A stretch of 64,000 nt of DNA from Tetrahymena elliotti 4EA (GCA_000231825.2 JH720332.1:502077-566076), one strand, 5' to 3'. Shown: positions 37,760 through 50,016, numbered from the stretch's first letter. Numbers and translations are program-made. The notes: generated by a model from the sequence alone, not told the origin.

Positions 37760-38351
37760 TCTATTTAATTTTTTTATCTTAAAATTAAATAGATAATTAT
37801 GAATGCAATTCAAAGTATAAATATTTTTTAAAATATATCCTGAACCCAGCAAATAATACTAAAAAAAATGTAGAAATATAAATTAAAATGATTATTAGAG
37901 TTAACTAGGATATGAAAAAGACAACTACTTTTTTATCTTGATAGTTTTTTTGAAGTATAAATGTCTATGAGAAATGTTTATACGATTAGATATTGAATAA
38001 AAAGTAATCTACTCAATGTGTAAATAATAATATCTAATAGGCTGTAAATAATTGTTAATTGCAAATTAAAAACACTAAGTAAACAAAATCTGATGAATTC
38101 TCAATAAAGAATTAAATTAAGTAAAAGATTATAATAATTAATTGCTTAAAATAAGAAAATTATAACTTTCAACATTCAGATCAACTTTTGTTTGAGATTA
38201 CTGCTTAAAAATTGAATTTAGGAATAAGTTTTTTTAATCAAATTACAGGATGTTTTTCCAGTGGGTTAATAGTTAAAAAAGGTTGGGGATTTTTAAAAAA
38301 CTTATAAAGAAATTAATATAAAAAAAATACATAATAAATAATTTAAAATAG

Positions 38352-40422
38352 ATGATCCAAAATCTCAATAATTTGCAATTAAACTTTTCTCTTAAAAACC
38401 TAACTTTAGATTAAATAAAGTAAGTTTATTTTACATTACTTTTTAAAAGAAAACAAACAATTTAAAAAAGAACTGAAATGAACTCATTTGATGGCTTTTC
38501 ACCTATTACCCATTCTTCTCAAGAATTCTTTCCAAGATAAGATGTTAAATTTTAAAAAAAAATGTTGATGCAGAGCAAAAACGACCTTCTTAAATCTAGC
38601 AAGTCTTATGAAATCAGTAAAAAAATAGCATAAGTTTCTTGTATGACATTTTAATTATAATAATATAATTAGATGTTTCAAACACCAACATAACTGATGA
38701 AGATGATGACACACAAATATCCGTTAATTCAATAAATTCATTGATGACTAAAAACTTCTCATCCTTTTATGAGCAAGATGACAATGATAACAAAAGAGTT
38801 TTATCTTTTTCTGGAAGTTTTGACAGCCAAAAGAAGAGTAAATTTCATTTTCATAATATTTATTAAATTGTAATATTAATATTTATCAAAAAAAGATGGC
38901 TCATTCAAATCATTTTAAAATAACCTGAGTGCTATTCCTAATCGAGCTGAATAAACCTAAGAGAATAAGGAACATGGTGAAGAGTTGCAACAAAACTAAT
39001 CCAGTAAATTTTAATTTTATAAATGAACTATTCTAAAATTAATTATATAAATTACAGATGATTCCGTTAAATATTATGAAATGAATAATGATGACAAAAA
39101 GATTAATAAGATCTCATATGCCCAAAATGATACTAATTCAGAAATTAGTAGTCTCAACAACTCATCAATAAAGAAAGTTTCTTTCAATGATTACATTTAA
39201 AAAAGTATTTACATTTTTTATTCTAAAATATTTGGCTTATCTTACCTTTTATGAATTTTTGATTGTTGATTAATTTTAAAATAATTTTTTGTAATTTTAA
39301 ATAGAAACTTTTGAGAAAGATGATTGCTAAAAATTGGATAAATAGATTTAGATTTTCTTAACAAAATGGGAAGAGAAAAGTTAGCAACAATAAGGTAATG
39401 ATTGATTGATTAAATCATATTATTTAAACAAATTTTTTTTTAATAAATAGAGATCACATACAGCCCAAATAATACTAAATAAGTTAAAAAGACTATATTG
39501 AAGGCATCTAAAACTTGGGAATAAGAATCAAGTACATTATTTATTCAATTATCAAAAAAATTGATGTTAATTATTTTTTAATAATTTAGTTTATTATCAA
39601 GACTCTTAAGATGGTAGAGGACCAAAAGAAGTTATCATTGATTACTGCCAGATTATGAATGAAGAACTGATATAAAAACTGCTTAATAATGATGTCTCTA
39701 GCTCGAATAACAAGAGAACATATTTTTTTAGTGAATTGGTAACCAAAATATCTCGTTCTGGAGAGAGATAAAAAAGAATAATATTTTTGACAAATAATTC
39801 CTTTTTCGTCCTGAAAAATCTGAATGATTTAAGCGGTGTCTAAAAATTTGAAATTCAAGACATCAATAAAATAGTATTCCATTCTCATAAAAAGAACACT
39901 TGCTCAGTTATTGTGAGAAACATGTTTTAGTTAAACTTAAAAATTAATCATATCGAGGAATTCATCTTAATCATTCAAAGCATATTTAGACATGTATTAA
40001 GAGCTAACACTCCTTTAATCTACAAAGAGAAAAAATAGCATAAAGATTAAGCTAACAAAGATGAAGAAAGCTTAATTGACTAAAAAGCAGAATAGATTAG
40101 CTCAAGTTTCTAAACTGAATTTTATGTCTTGATTTAGAAAATAGATAATGAATCTCCTTAAAATAATTCTCAAATACAAGGTTTAATATAAATATTCGAA
40201 ACAAGCGTATGTATTGCAAGTCTAGAGAAATGCGAAGGCCTCAATAGACTGCTTTAAGTCGACCTAATAAAAAGTGATTTATAAAACAGATGCTTCTTGT
40301 TTAAATCACAAAAAAATTCAGGCTAATTATTTGCAATAAAACTGCTTAATGACTCAGAATTTACTAACTTCTTTGAAAAAATATATAACTTTTATGAAAA
40401 TAAAATAACATTTATCAAATGA
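38352..40422 (+). CDS. TH1-like/RVxF array protein, copy 9 (545 aa)
   Basis: This is the best-resolved member. Exons 38352..38419, 38471..38616, 38673..38837, 38896..39003, 39058..39204, 39305..39394, 39451..39531 and 39590..40422 join without any frame conflict (phases 2 then 1 six times) to 545 codons, with TGA at 40420. In order it carries M-I-Q-N-L-N-N, N-S-F-D-G-F-S-P-I-T, an acidic run with V-N-S-I-N-S-L-M-T-K-N-F-S, K-K-V-S-F-N-D-Y-I-Q-K, T-I-L-K-A-S-K-T-W-E, the TH1-like domain (from about residue 285: YFFSELVTKISRSGER, RIIFLTNNSFFVLKNL) and the C-terminal domain (about 415-540). The first intron is 51 bases, a multiple of three with no TGA. Copy 12 is its closest relative, and the similarity extends about 260 bases upstream of both start codons. 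Confidence 0.9.
39171..39185 (+). other. RVxF-type motif KKVSF (copy 9)
   Basis: Codons K-K-V-S-F-N-D-Y-I-Q-K at the end of exon 5. The T-to-S change at the x position is allowed in the RVxF consensus. Confidence 0.55.
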
Positions 40423-43400
40423 CTGACTGATTAATAAATTTATTTATTTATTTGTTCTAATTCTTTTATGCTTTATTATTAAAAAAAATATAATCATTAA
40501 TATTTCTTCAAATTAAATTTTCTTTTATTATCAATTTATTTGTTCTTTTGCCATTATTTTTTAATTCAAAAACTAATTTTTGAGTAAAGAAAAAGCATCA
40601 TTAAGGTGTTTTGTCATAAATAATACAAAGATGCCATTATGGAAATAGAGGAAAATTATAATTTTACTCAAAAATAAATCAAGCTAAAAAATAAAAGTGT
40701 GTCGCTCACTTACCTAATTGTTTGTCTTTCAGAATTTTTATTCCATTCCTCTTTTATTTCTTTTATTGTTTTTGTTATATTTATATATATTGCCAGATTA
40801 TTAAATTTGCACGAAATTAAAGAAATTAAAACAAATTAGGTTGTAAAAATCTGATACAAATTTACTTTATGATTTCTTAATAGATGACCAACAATATTAA
40901 TAAATGACATTAAGATTTCATAAATTATATTTTTCTTTTTTTGATATTTGAAAGACATTACTTTAATGTTTAGTCAGCCATTTTATTTACATTTCTTAGT
41001 TCAATATTTTAGATAGTACTTCAATAGATTTTATGGATAAAAGCAATATGTAAAATTGCTATTTTCTTCAATTTTAGATGACAATTATGAATGAATAAAT
41101 ATTTATTTTAGTCTGTAACAAATTAATTTGTTTTAATAAGAATAAAAAAGCAAAATCTAGAAAATGCTTTATATTGTCTTTCTTTCATAAATATTCTTTG
41201 TTATTAATTAAGCATAAAAAAACTAAACACACTAATCATCACTCATTTATTTTTATGAATTGTAATGTAATTCAGTAAATTTATAATAAAATTTATGATT
41301 TACTTTCAAATCTAACTAATTTTACAGCTAACAATTTTGATATTAATAAAGCTGCTTAATTAATTAACTTATATTTCTTTTTTATTTTTATTTATCCATT
41401 ATAATTTCAAATCAATTGATTTTATTACTTTTATATACTATTCCTATTTTTTATTTATCTTCTTCTATTCTAATCTTTTTCAATCTTAAATTTATTGAAA
41501 AAATTTGTTGTGTTTGTTTTTGCCATCAATCGATATTAAAAAAGATTAAAATTGAATGAATGAAAACAGCCTTAAAGCTTAAAAGGGAGAGTAACTCAAA
41601 TGTTTGTTAATGAAAAATTCAAAATAAATAAATTATTGATTAATTTCTTTAAATCTTCTCATTCATCACAAACTCTTCAATCTTAAATTTCAAATTCATT
41701 CAAAAATGTGTAGTATTGTTTTTTTATCATCAGTAATAAATTCAAAGGATGAATAATAATTTAATTTCCAAAGACCTAATTTTTCATCCACCATTACATA
41801 GTTTATTTATTATTGCTTTCTCAAAATTAAAATTAGTCTCTCTAAAATATTTTTGAAAATTTGAATGTGTTTTTTATCATCAACCAATCTTTAGAACTAG
41901 AAAATTAGAAAACATTTCTTGATTTCATAAGACCTACTTTTTATTCATCTTCCATTAAAGTCTTCTAGAACAAAAAAATTAAAACACTCTAAAAAATATC
42001 TTGAAAAACTAATCATCACTATTCATTTTAACAAGAATTGAGATAATCCTTCATTTACTTAACATCTATGTCTTCTTATTCATCTTCTATGAAAAATTTC
42101 AATTAAATAAATAATCTATTGTGTAAACTACTGATAATATTTGTAGCAAATTATAAAAATCTATCATTTTATTTCAATTTTTTATTCATTTAATACTAAA
42201 TAAAGTATTTTGAAATCTGGCTAAAATATAAACACCTCTAAAATCTGTATGGAAAATTAGTCGTGTTTTTAATGATACTAAAAAATATTTAAGAATATTA
42301 ATCTACACAAAAAAGAGCCAGGTATATGGTATTGTAAAAGATTTCATTTTGTAAACAAATGTAGAATTTTTATTAGAATTAAAGCTCAAAAAAATATTTT
42401 AGTTTTTTGAAAAGTTTGCTTCAAAACAAATTAAATTGTAAATTTGCTAAATTAATTAAATTAATAGCAATATTATTTTTATTTCTTTGCTTCGATCAAC
42501 CTTACATCTAATTGTATAAACATTATAATTTTTACTGCATATGTTTTAAAAAAGAGATATTACTCAAAGCTGGCTCTAAGAATCATCATACCAATTCAAC
42601 AATTATCTTAAAAAAGTTTTATATCTAAGCATTTGGTTTGGCTTTAATAAAATAAACAAAGATATTTTTAATTTGATTGATGTTTTTAAAAAAAAATCAA
42701 GAAGAATTTGCTTAGAGAGAAATGAATGTTTTTTCTTTTTGAGAAACACATTTTTTCTTAATTAACAAAATAGACTGCAAGATCTAAATTAATATTAAAA
42801 GTAAGAATAAACCTACTTATTTTAAGTGATCATTTATTATTAATTATTGTCATTTGATTAGATTTTTTAAGATCATTTTGATGGTAATAATAATAAAAAT
42901 ATACACACCATAATTCCTTGATATTCCCTCCTTGTCATTGCTATAATTTTTATGAGAAGTGGATTTTCCATAGTGAATAATAAAGGGGGGAGGGGGTTTT
43001 GGTAAAAATCTTAAAAAATTGAAGAAAAAAAGTGTATAAAGAAAGATGCTAAATTATCAATAGATAGACAAAAAAGTAATAGTATTAAGTAGAAAATAAA
43101 TGCTTTCAACATTAATTTTCTGTTTTTAAATTGAACAATAAATTAATTTTTTGTAATAAAAAATATTATAAAATAAGAAAATAAAAATTTGGTTTTTGCG
43201 TTGACTTGATGCACTTTTTTGCTTTATTTAGTCTTAAGATTTAACTGAAGAAAAGAGATTTTGATTCAAAAATAATTCAGTAGATGATGTTGAACATAAA
43301 ACATAAAGATTATTAAATGACAGGTTTTGAGAAAATTGCTATTTTGTTAATTTAACTGCTTAGAATAGATAGATAAATAATTTATTTTGTCTGTCTTAAT

Positions 43401-44410
43401 TAAGTAAGTTTTAGTTGCTTCTTGCTGCTGCTAGTAAGTAGGATTCTTTTTAGGAATAAATAAAAAGTATTAAATTTTATCTTTAGATTTATTGCTTTTA
43501 ATTATTAATTTCTATTTCTTTCCTTAGGTATTATTTTATTTTAAGAAGAAGAATTTCTGAAATAATTGAAATTAATCAAATGAATCAAATAATAATCATT
43601 AATAAAGATAATATTTAAAATATATTTTAAAAAGGCATTTTGAAAACTGTAAATTTGATACTTCAATAAAAAATAAGACAAATCCAGCAATTCTAGATAA
43701 AAAAAATGATATTTTTGGTTCTAAAAATCCTTCTCTTAATTGAGACGGAAACAGTTGAAACATAAAAAATAATTTATCTTGAAGGAATTAGTTCCAAATT
43801 TCAAGATAATTTCTCTCTTTCTTGCTAATAGTACAAGTTTTGTCAATCAATGAGTTGATGATAAAATCAAATGAAAGATATTTGTTGTCAAATTAATAGC
43901 TTAAAGAGTGACAGGTTAACATATTTTTAAAGTAAAAACAGTATTACTTAATGAATCAATTAATTACTTAATTTTTTATGAAAAAGTTAAAATTTTTGTT
44001 TTCAAATTTCTAGCACTACCAAACTGCTAGCTAGTCATAAATAATTTATAGTTTTTAATAATTTTGAATAAAACAAAAAACAAGACAGTACTAATCAATA
44101 AATCAATTAATAAATGAAAGGAATTTTGCATTTTTTAATAATTGCTTAATTGATTGATTGCAGATAATTATTAACTTGATTAAAGTTATAATAGCTATTA
44201 ATAAAATATTGCATTAAAGAAATTTACCTTTTCGCTATTTGAAATAACTATATCTTTATCATAGTATTTTAAGTAAATATTTTTTTTTTAATTTTAAATA
44301 TTTAATAATATCAAATTTGTTAACTAAAAAGATAAATTTTTACAACCTTCTGATCTTATTAAAAGAAAATATTTGGTCAACTTAAAATTTTGGAAAAGAT
44401 AGATTTCAAA
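40423..44410. other. Intergenic with degenerate repeats and a G-run patch
   Basis: No gene is recognised in this 4-kb block. It contains a decayed tandem field (41440..42120), listed separately, and a G-rich patch at 42984..42999. The patch has a possible weak inverted partner at about 42922..42945 ('attccctccttgtcattgctat'). Confidence 0.5.
41440..42120 (+). repeat. Degenerate tandem repeats, about 200 bp
   Basis: The phrase 'tcaatcttaaattt' at 41480 and 41677 is 197 bases apart. Each is followed by a '..tgt.g.gtttttttatcatca'-type line (41508, 41706) that recurs near 41865. Later units near 41950 and 42065 ('tcatcttcyatkaaa') are weaker. The field is noncoding. Confidence 0.5.
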
Positions 44411-45908
44411 ATGGATAACTAAAAGCGTAAGGAATCAGCAATTTCTTCAAAATTTATTACAGGTATTTACATTTTAACAGTGATTTTAAGAAAAATCAAT
44501 TAAATATTTAATAGAAGAATTAATTACTGATATAGAAGAAGATACTGACTCTCACCAAAACATGAATTGTATTAATCACTTCACTCCACATAGATTTTCT
44601 CTTTTTGATGAAAGTGCTGAGAAGCAAAAGTTATTTTGTCAAAACTTCAATCAGTCACATCAATCCTTTTCATAGAGTAATCTAAGATAACACTTATGAG
44701 TTTATGAGTGTATAGTCATTTCTTTTTCATAAAAAATTAGTTACTTAGGAATCTTCTTTCAGCACAAGCTTTACCCTTGATCTTAAGAAGGAAGAATTTT
44801 AAATTAATAGATAGGATGATTTTTTTGATTAAAAAGTTCAGCTTTAAGACTAGCCAAGTAATTTTTTTTTCTAAATTTAATTATGAACCAACTTACTAAC
44901 TAACCAGCCAATCAATCAATAATTAAAGTTACCGAATCAATCCAATTAAATATGATTTGATTTTACTACATTTAATTTTTTGATACTATTAATTAAATTT
45001 CAAAAAGCTTTGATCAATAAATATTAAACCCAAATTTGATATAAAAACACAAATAATTATCTTTTATATTTAACTTTTTATTAAAATAACTAGGTTTCTA
45101 ATAAAATGAGCAATAATAAGATTATAATTTCAGAGCACTCAATATGGATTTCTGTGGAATTAGAAACAAGAAGCTAGTGCAATTGCTAATTAAAACAGAA
45201 TATTACAGCCAAGCATATAAATAATAAAATTTTTTCAGTGAGTTAACAACTAAAATATCTAGCAGAGGAAAAAAGAAACAGAGAATAATATTTATCACTG
45301 ATAATGCCTTTTATGTGATCAAAACACTTAACAGCTACAGAGGTGTACAAAGGTTTAACATAAAAGAGATAGGTTTAATCTAATTCTATTCAAAAAGTAG
45401 TAATCTTTGCTCAATTTTTGACAAAAATGAAATTAAATTAATGTTGAAAGTAAATCATTTCAATGAGTTCCTTGAGTTTGTACAGAATATTTTTAAGTGC
45501 GAATTATTAACACAAGACAATTATTTAAATGAATAAGATAAAATATAAAATAATTCTTAATATTGTGATTCTGATCCATAAAGCTCTATGGATAAAATGG
45601 AATTATTTTTATAGAACTAATAACAATAATTTTATATTTATGTTAACAAAATAAACAATAATAACATTATTGAAGATCAATCGATTTAAGGTTTGTTACA
45701 GTTTTTAGGCAATAGTATTTGTATTAATTCACTAGATGGTAGCTCTAAATATTTAAGTAGACTAACTCAAGTTGAGTTATTATTAATAGACTTATAAAAT
45801 AAATCTTTCATATTCAAATCACTAAAAAATTAATCTGATAAATTCTTTATAAAATTATTAAACAATGAAGAAATTCCAAACTTTATAAATTAGTTAGAAA
45901 ATTATTGA
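44411..45908 (+). CDS. Short TH1-like array protein, copy 10 (381 aa), no RVxF
   Basis: Exons 44411..44462, 44515..44676, 44741..44857 and 45094..45908 join in frame (phases 1,1,1) to 381 codons, with TGA at 45906. The acidic motif I-T-D-I-E-E-D-T and I-N-H-F-T-P-H-R-F-S replace the usual N-S-I-N...S-P-F. No K-V-T-F motif and no S-K-T-W-E motif occur. The 236-base intron 3 sits where copy 11 has an extra exon. The last exon has N-M-D-F-C-G-I-R-N-K-K-L-V-Q-L-L, NFFSELTTKISSRGKKK, RIIFITDNAFYVI, then the C-terminal domain (GLLQFLGNSICIN, KSFIFKSLKNQ). The start is uncertain: copy 11 has one more 5' exon, and no equivalent was found here. With copy 11 it forms a divergent subfamily. Confidence 0.82.
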
Positions 45909-47807
45909 ACTGAAACCTAATTAATTTCATTAGATTTTTATCTTTATTTTTCACTTAAATTTTGTATTTTCACTTAAATCTATTTACGTACGTTTATTAA
46001 ATCTTAGCTATTCTATAATCTCCATAAAAAGAGCTCTATTTCTTAATCCAATTAATGGTAAAAAAATTTAATTGTTTTCATTAATATTACTGAGCTGAGT
46101 CAAATTTTAATACTTTCTACTAAAAATATTATCATTTATTTATTTGTGAATTCAAATTTATGGATATTTTAAATTTCACAAAAGGGTTAAAATTTAACAT
46201 TTTTGATTAGTAAATTCATTTTTTTATCAGTAATGATAGACACAAAACAAATCAAATAAAATTCAAACTCACTTTAAAACAACAGCTAACTACTTTTAAA
46301 TTTAGAAATAGATATTAATAAACAGCAAAATTGACCTAAAAACTGGATGTCAGTCAGACCTGAATAACTTAATCAAAAATTCTTCTAAGTTGAAAGTTTG
46401 AAAACTAAGTTGAAGTATCAAAAATAAATACTGTAAACTCTCTATAACAAGACCCCCCTTATAGGGTTTTTAAATAGGGGTCTTATTATAGGGGATAATA
46501 AAGTGCAAAAATATTAGGGGTCTAATATCAAGGAGGATCTTAATATAGAGAGTATACAGCAATTATTTTAGATATTGCTAGAAAAATTATGATTTCTAAG
46601 ATAATTAGTTTTAATTTCTCTTCTTAATTTAAATAAGCTTTTTTAAATTCATATCAAGTGTTAAATAAATAATTCCATAACTTTAATTTATTTAATAGAA
46701 TTTTTTTTTACATGCCAAAGCTTTTTAGATTCTGAAATGTTTTAAGATGAGGTAGTTTATCTTTCATCTACATTTTTTTACTTTCTTTAAAGGAGAAATT
46801 ATGAAACAAAAAAAATCAATTATTTTTAAAAAAATGTATTATTGTTGCGATAAAAAATAAATTAAAATTCATTTGAGTAAAAATATAAAGTAATTATTCT
46901 TATTAATCAATTTTTTTAGAAATTCAGTATAAAAATTTAAGTTTTCATAAGAAAGAAAACAATTAAATATGATATTATTTATCTACACAAAATTAAAAAA
47001 TATAATCAAAATAAAAAATTTAAAATTATTTTTTTTATGAAATTTTTTAAAGATAATTGTAGTAAGTTTGAGAAAAATATTGTTAATTTAATTTATAATA
47101 AAAATAAATGAATTATTAGTGAAAGTTAATTTGCTGTAAAGGCATATAAAATATTTATAAAAAAACCTTGAATTATTTTTGAGGTAGAGAAAATTATCAA
47201 TAAATATCAATTGAATTTATTACAAAAAACCAAAAAAGAAAGTGAATTCATTATTTTTAAGACATTCATTTATTCTTTTTAAAAAAAATCTTTATTATTA
47301 AAGATTACAAAATTTTAATGAAGCAAACAGTATATATTGTGACAGACAGACATTCAAATAAATGTTAAACATCTTAAAACAATCTTTTTAATAATTGATC
47401 ATTTAAAAAGAAAGATTAAGGAAGATTGATAAAAAAATAAAAATTTGAAATAAAATCATTTTCAAAAGAAAATAGAAAAAATAAAAGTTCAATTATTTAT
47501 TTAGCTATTTTTGTAAATAGATAACAGTTTTTGGCTAATTTTTTTGATGAACTAATTAATTCATTATTGACTATTCTCTTTGATGTATTAGGTTAACAAA
47601 CAAGAGTGAATCCTTTTGAGATGTTTTATTATCTTTTAAATTTGCTTTAGAAGAAACTAATTAATGCAGAGATAGATTAATATTTGTGAACATAAATTTG
47701 ATAATTAATTAATTATTAATTATTTTCAATTATTAATAGGAAGTAGTAAATTAATTACTTAATAATAACATTTTTATTCTAATTTTGAATAAAATTATTC
47801 GAAAACA
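45909..47807. other. Intergenic with a pogo-like MITE
   Basis: Apart from the element at 46430..46562 I see only low-complexity AT-rich DNA with long A and T runs (46800..47480). Confidence 0.5.
46430..46562. mobile_element. 133-bp MITE with mariner/pogo-like ends
   Basis: The left end 'ctgtaaactctctataacaa' (46432..46451, followed by 'gaccccc') is inverted at the right end, 46534..46560 ('ggaggatcttaatatagaga', then 'gtatacag'). About 24 of 28 positions agree. The 'actctctata' core followed by C-rich sequence is typical of pogo/Tigger-type terminal repeats, as known from other eukaryotes. The interior repeats 'ataggggtcttattata' and 'attaggggtctaatat'. It is non-coding and would depend on a transposase elsewhere. 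Confidence 0.75.
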
Positions 47808-49379
47808 ATGATCAATCAACAAAACCCCAGGTAAACATATTTATTAACTCAGAATGTTCTTAAAGGTTTATAATTTATAACTTAAACCCCACACAATAGT
47901 TCTTCAATTTACATTTTTTTAAAAAAAATACAATTAATAATTATGAATGATCTTATAATTATTATTATTTTAAAAGCCCATAATGGAAGGAACAAAAACT
48001 TAATTCTGCAGAGAAAACAAATAACATTTTTGGTATTAACTTAAAAAAATGCTTAAAATTTAAGTTTTTGATATATAATAGATGGCTTAGAAACTGATGT
48101 AGAAGAAGCTGATTCTATACAAAATATAAATTTCATCAATAATCTTACACCACGAAGCTTTTCACCTTTTTCTCCAGATAAATGCTCATAAATTCAAAGC
48201 TTCAGTTAATCGTACGATCTCTATACTCAGAGTAATTAAAATAGATCTTCCTATATATAATATTCATTCATACTTTCTTGCTTTTAGTGAGTCAAGATTC
48301 ATCTTCTAATGCAAGCTTTAGTGTTGATCTAAAGAGTGATGATTATTAATATAACAAGCAAAACGATGTTCTAGAATAGTAATTTCTACAAGACTAATCA
48401 AGTAAATTTCTTTGATTTCTAGCTTTATATTATTCTATGATAAACATTAATAGATTAGGTTATGAGTTATAAAGCTAAAAGTTATTTTAATAAACTATCT
48501 AATTCATGCGTTGAGAATTCAAAGTCAGTAAATAACAATTATTAGAACTCTAAATTTAACAATTCTCAAGATTAAGAATTATCACCTAGTAACAATTTTA
48601 TTATTGAATTATTTTGATTTGATCATTTTGAAATATGAATAGGATAAATGGATGAACTTGAAATTCTTAATAAAAATTTATCTAATATGGATTTCTATGG
48701 TATTCGAAACAAACAAATTGTGCAATTGTTAATCCAAACAGAATCGTCTAACTTAAAAAGATATTTTTTTAGTGAACTGACCGCTAAAATCTCCAGTTCT
48801 GGAAAAAAGAAATCAAGAGTGTTATTTATCACTATCAACTGTATTTATATTTTAAAATCTCTTAGCAGTTATAGAGGAGTTAAAAAATTTGACATCAACA
48901 ATATCAAAATGGTTAAATTTCATTCGGAAAATGTTAATCTTTGCTCTTTTTTTGGCAAAAATAATTTTAAATCAAGTTTGATAATCAATCATAAAAGTGA
49001 ATTCATCCAATTCATTCAATTTATTTTTAACAAAGACAAAATAGACCAATACAAAATGGAAAAATTTTTGTAAAACTAATAGGCATAATTCTATGTTTAA
49101 ATCACCAAAATGACTATCGAAAGTGATAATAATAAAAATAATCCTTAAGTATAAGTATAAGGGTTGTTGTAATTTTTAGGCAAAAGTATCTGCTTAACTG
49201 CATACAGCGATTTTTATAGAGATTTAAGTAGGCTAGCCTTAGTAGAATTATTGGAGATAAACTAATAAAGGAATAATTTCACCTTTAAATCCATAAAAAA
49301 TTCATCTAATAAATATATAATAAAGTTATAAAATGATAAAGAATTGTCAAGCTTCATGAATTAACTGTCTAATTTATGA
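47808..49379 (+). CDS. Short TH1-like array protein, copy 11 (404 aa), no RVxF
   Basis: Exons 47808..47830, 47977..48032, 48082..48231, 48288..48401, 48454..48588 and 48643..49379 keep frame (phases 2,1,1,1,1), giving 404 codons and TGA at 49377. The later ATG at 47983 would put exon 2 in the wrong phase, so the start at 47808 is preferred. Exon 3 has D-V-E-E-A-D...N-L-T-P-R-S-F-S-P-F, so the S-P-F motif survives, but no K-V-T-F or S-K-T-W-E motif is present. The final exon encodes N-M-D-F-Y-G-I-R-N-K-Q-I-V, then YFFSELTAKISSSGKKK, RVLFITINCIYILKSL, and the C-terminal domain (GLLQFLGKSICL, FTFKSIKNSSN). It is unusually poor in TAA/TAG codons within the TH1-like part: the first in-frame one is at 49071. 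Confidence 0.87.
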
Positions 49380-49942
49380 CATATCAAATATTTTTTGATA
49401 TTATTTAGTTATTTATTTATTCATTTACGCCATTTAATTAATTATACTTCTGCTCTCAAATTATTCATACATATAAACTATAGCAAATTAATTAGTTATT
49501 ATTTTATATAATTTAAGATTTATTTTATTTAATATATGCATTTAATACAAGCTATTAAAGAAATTATTTTAATTTTGTTAATAACTCATATCATCCTCTT
49601 ATTAAGAAATATTTTATATGTATGTCCTTTCATTAATTTGTTATCATTTAATCTGATTTAGCTATTCTCATATTTTTAGCTCTGTTTAATTAATTCTACA
49701 AAGAATTAGCCTAAGTTATGTTTAAATAATTATTTGGAAGATTTTTTAATTTTTATATATATTTTTTTTCATTCCATATTTACACATTTTTAGTTGATTT
49801 ATACTCAAAAATTAAAGAAAATTTTTTTAATAAAAATAGAATATCTTTTCAGGCAAATTTTTCTTTTAAGGAATTAAAAAAAAGTGAATGACCAAGAATA
49901 ATCAAATCGAAAAATTTTATCATATTGAAAACTATTGATTAA
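49380..49942. other. Intergenic, no gene seen
   Basis: Spacer between copy 11 and the tRNA gene. AT-rich, no repeat or exon recognised. No upstream TATA-like element for the tRNA stands out, because the whole region is TATA-rich. Confidence 0.5.
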
Positions 49943-50014
49943 GGGTTGTTGGTCTAGTGGCATGATTCTCGTTTAGGGTACGAGAGGTCCCGGGTTCGAT
50001 TCTCGGACGACCCC
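49943..50014 (+). tRNA. tRNA-Pro (anticodon AGG)
   Basis: The gene folds as a standard 72-nt cloverleaf. The acceptor stem is GGGTTGT with ACGACCC (one G-U pair) and the discriminator base is C. The anticodon stem is CTCGT/ACGAG with loop TTAGGGT, giving AGG at the centre. The T arm is CCGGG-TTCGATT-CTCGG. Box A (TGGTCTAGTGG) and box B (GGTTCGATTC) are canonical. It reads CCU and, after A34-to-I editing, CCC/CCA proline codons. It has no intron and no encoded CCA. It is the only RNA gene seen in the window and the most G+C-rich stretch. Confidence 0.95.
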
Positions 50015-50016
50015 AA

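Larger units (their letters stand above)
31826..38351. other. Large intergenic block of repeats and small elements
   Basis: A 6.5-kb block without any gene I can support on either strand. It holds a C-run patch at 32846..32862, a duplicated segment (33940..34560) with a small element inserted in one half, a 0.4-kb inverted-repeat element (35790..36192) and a 233-bp tandem duplication (37312..37759). It is the largest gap in the array and the richest in small elements. Confidence 0.55.

Noticed and set aside
42920..43000. Possible inverted-repeat element around the G-run at 42984
   Set aside because: The partner at 42922 matches too poorly to separate from chance C/T-rich sequence.
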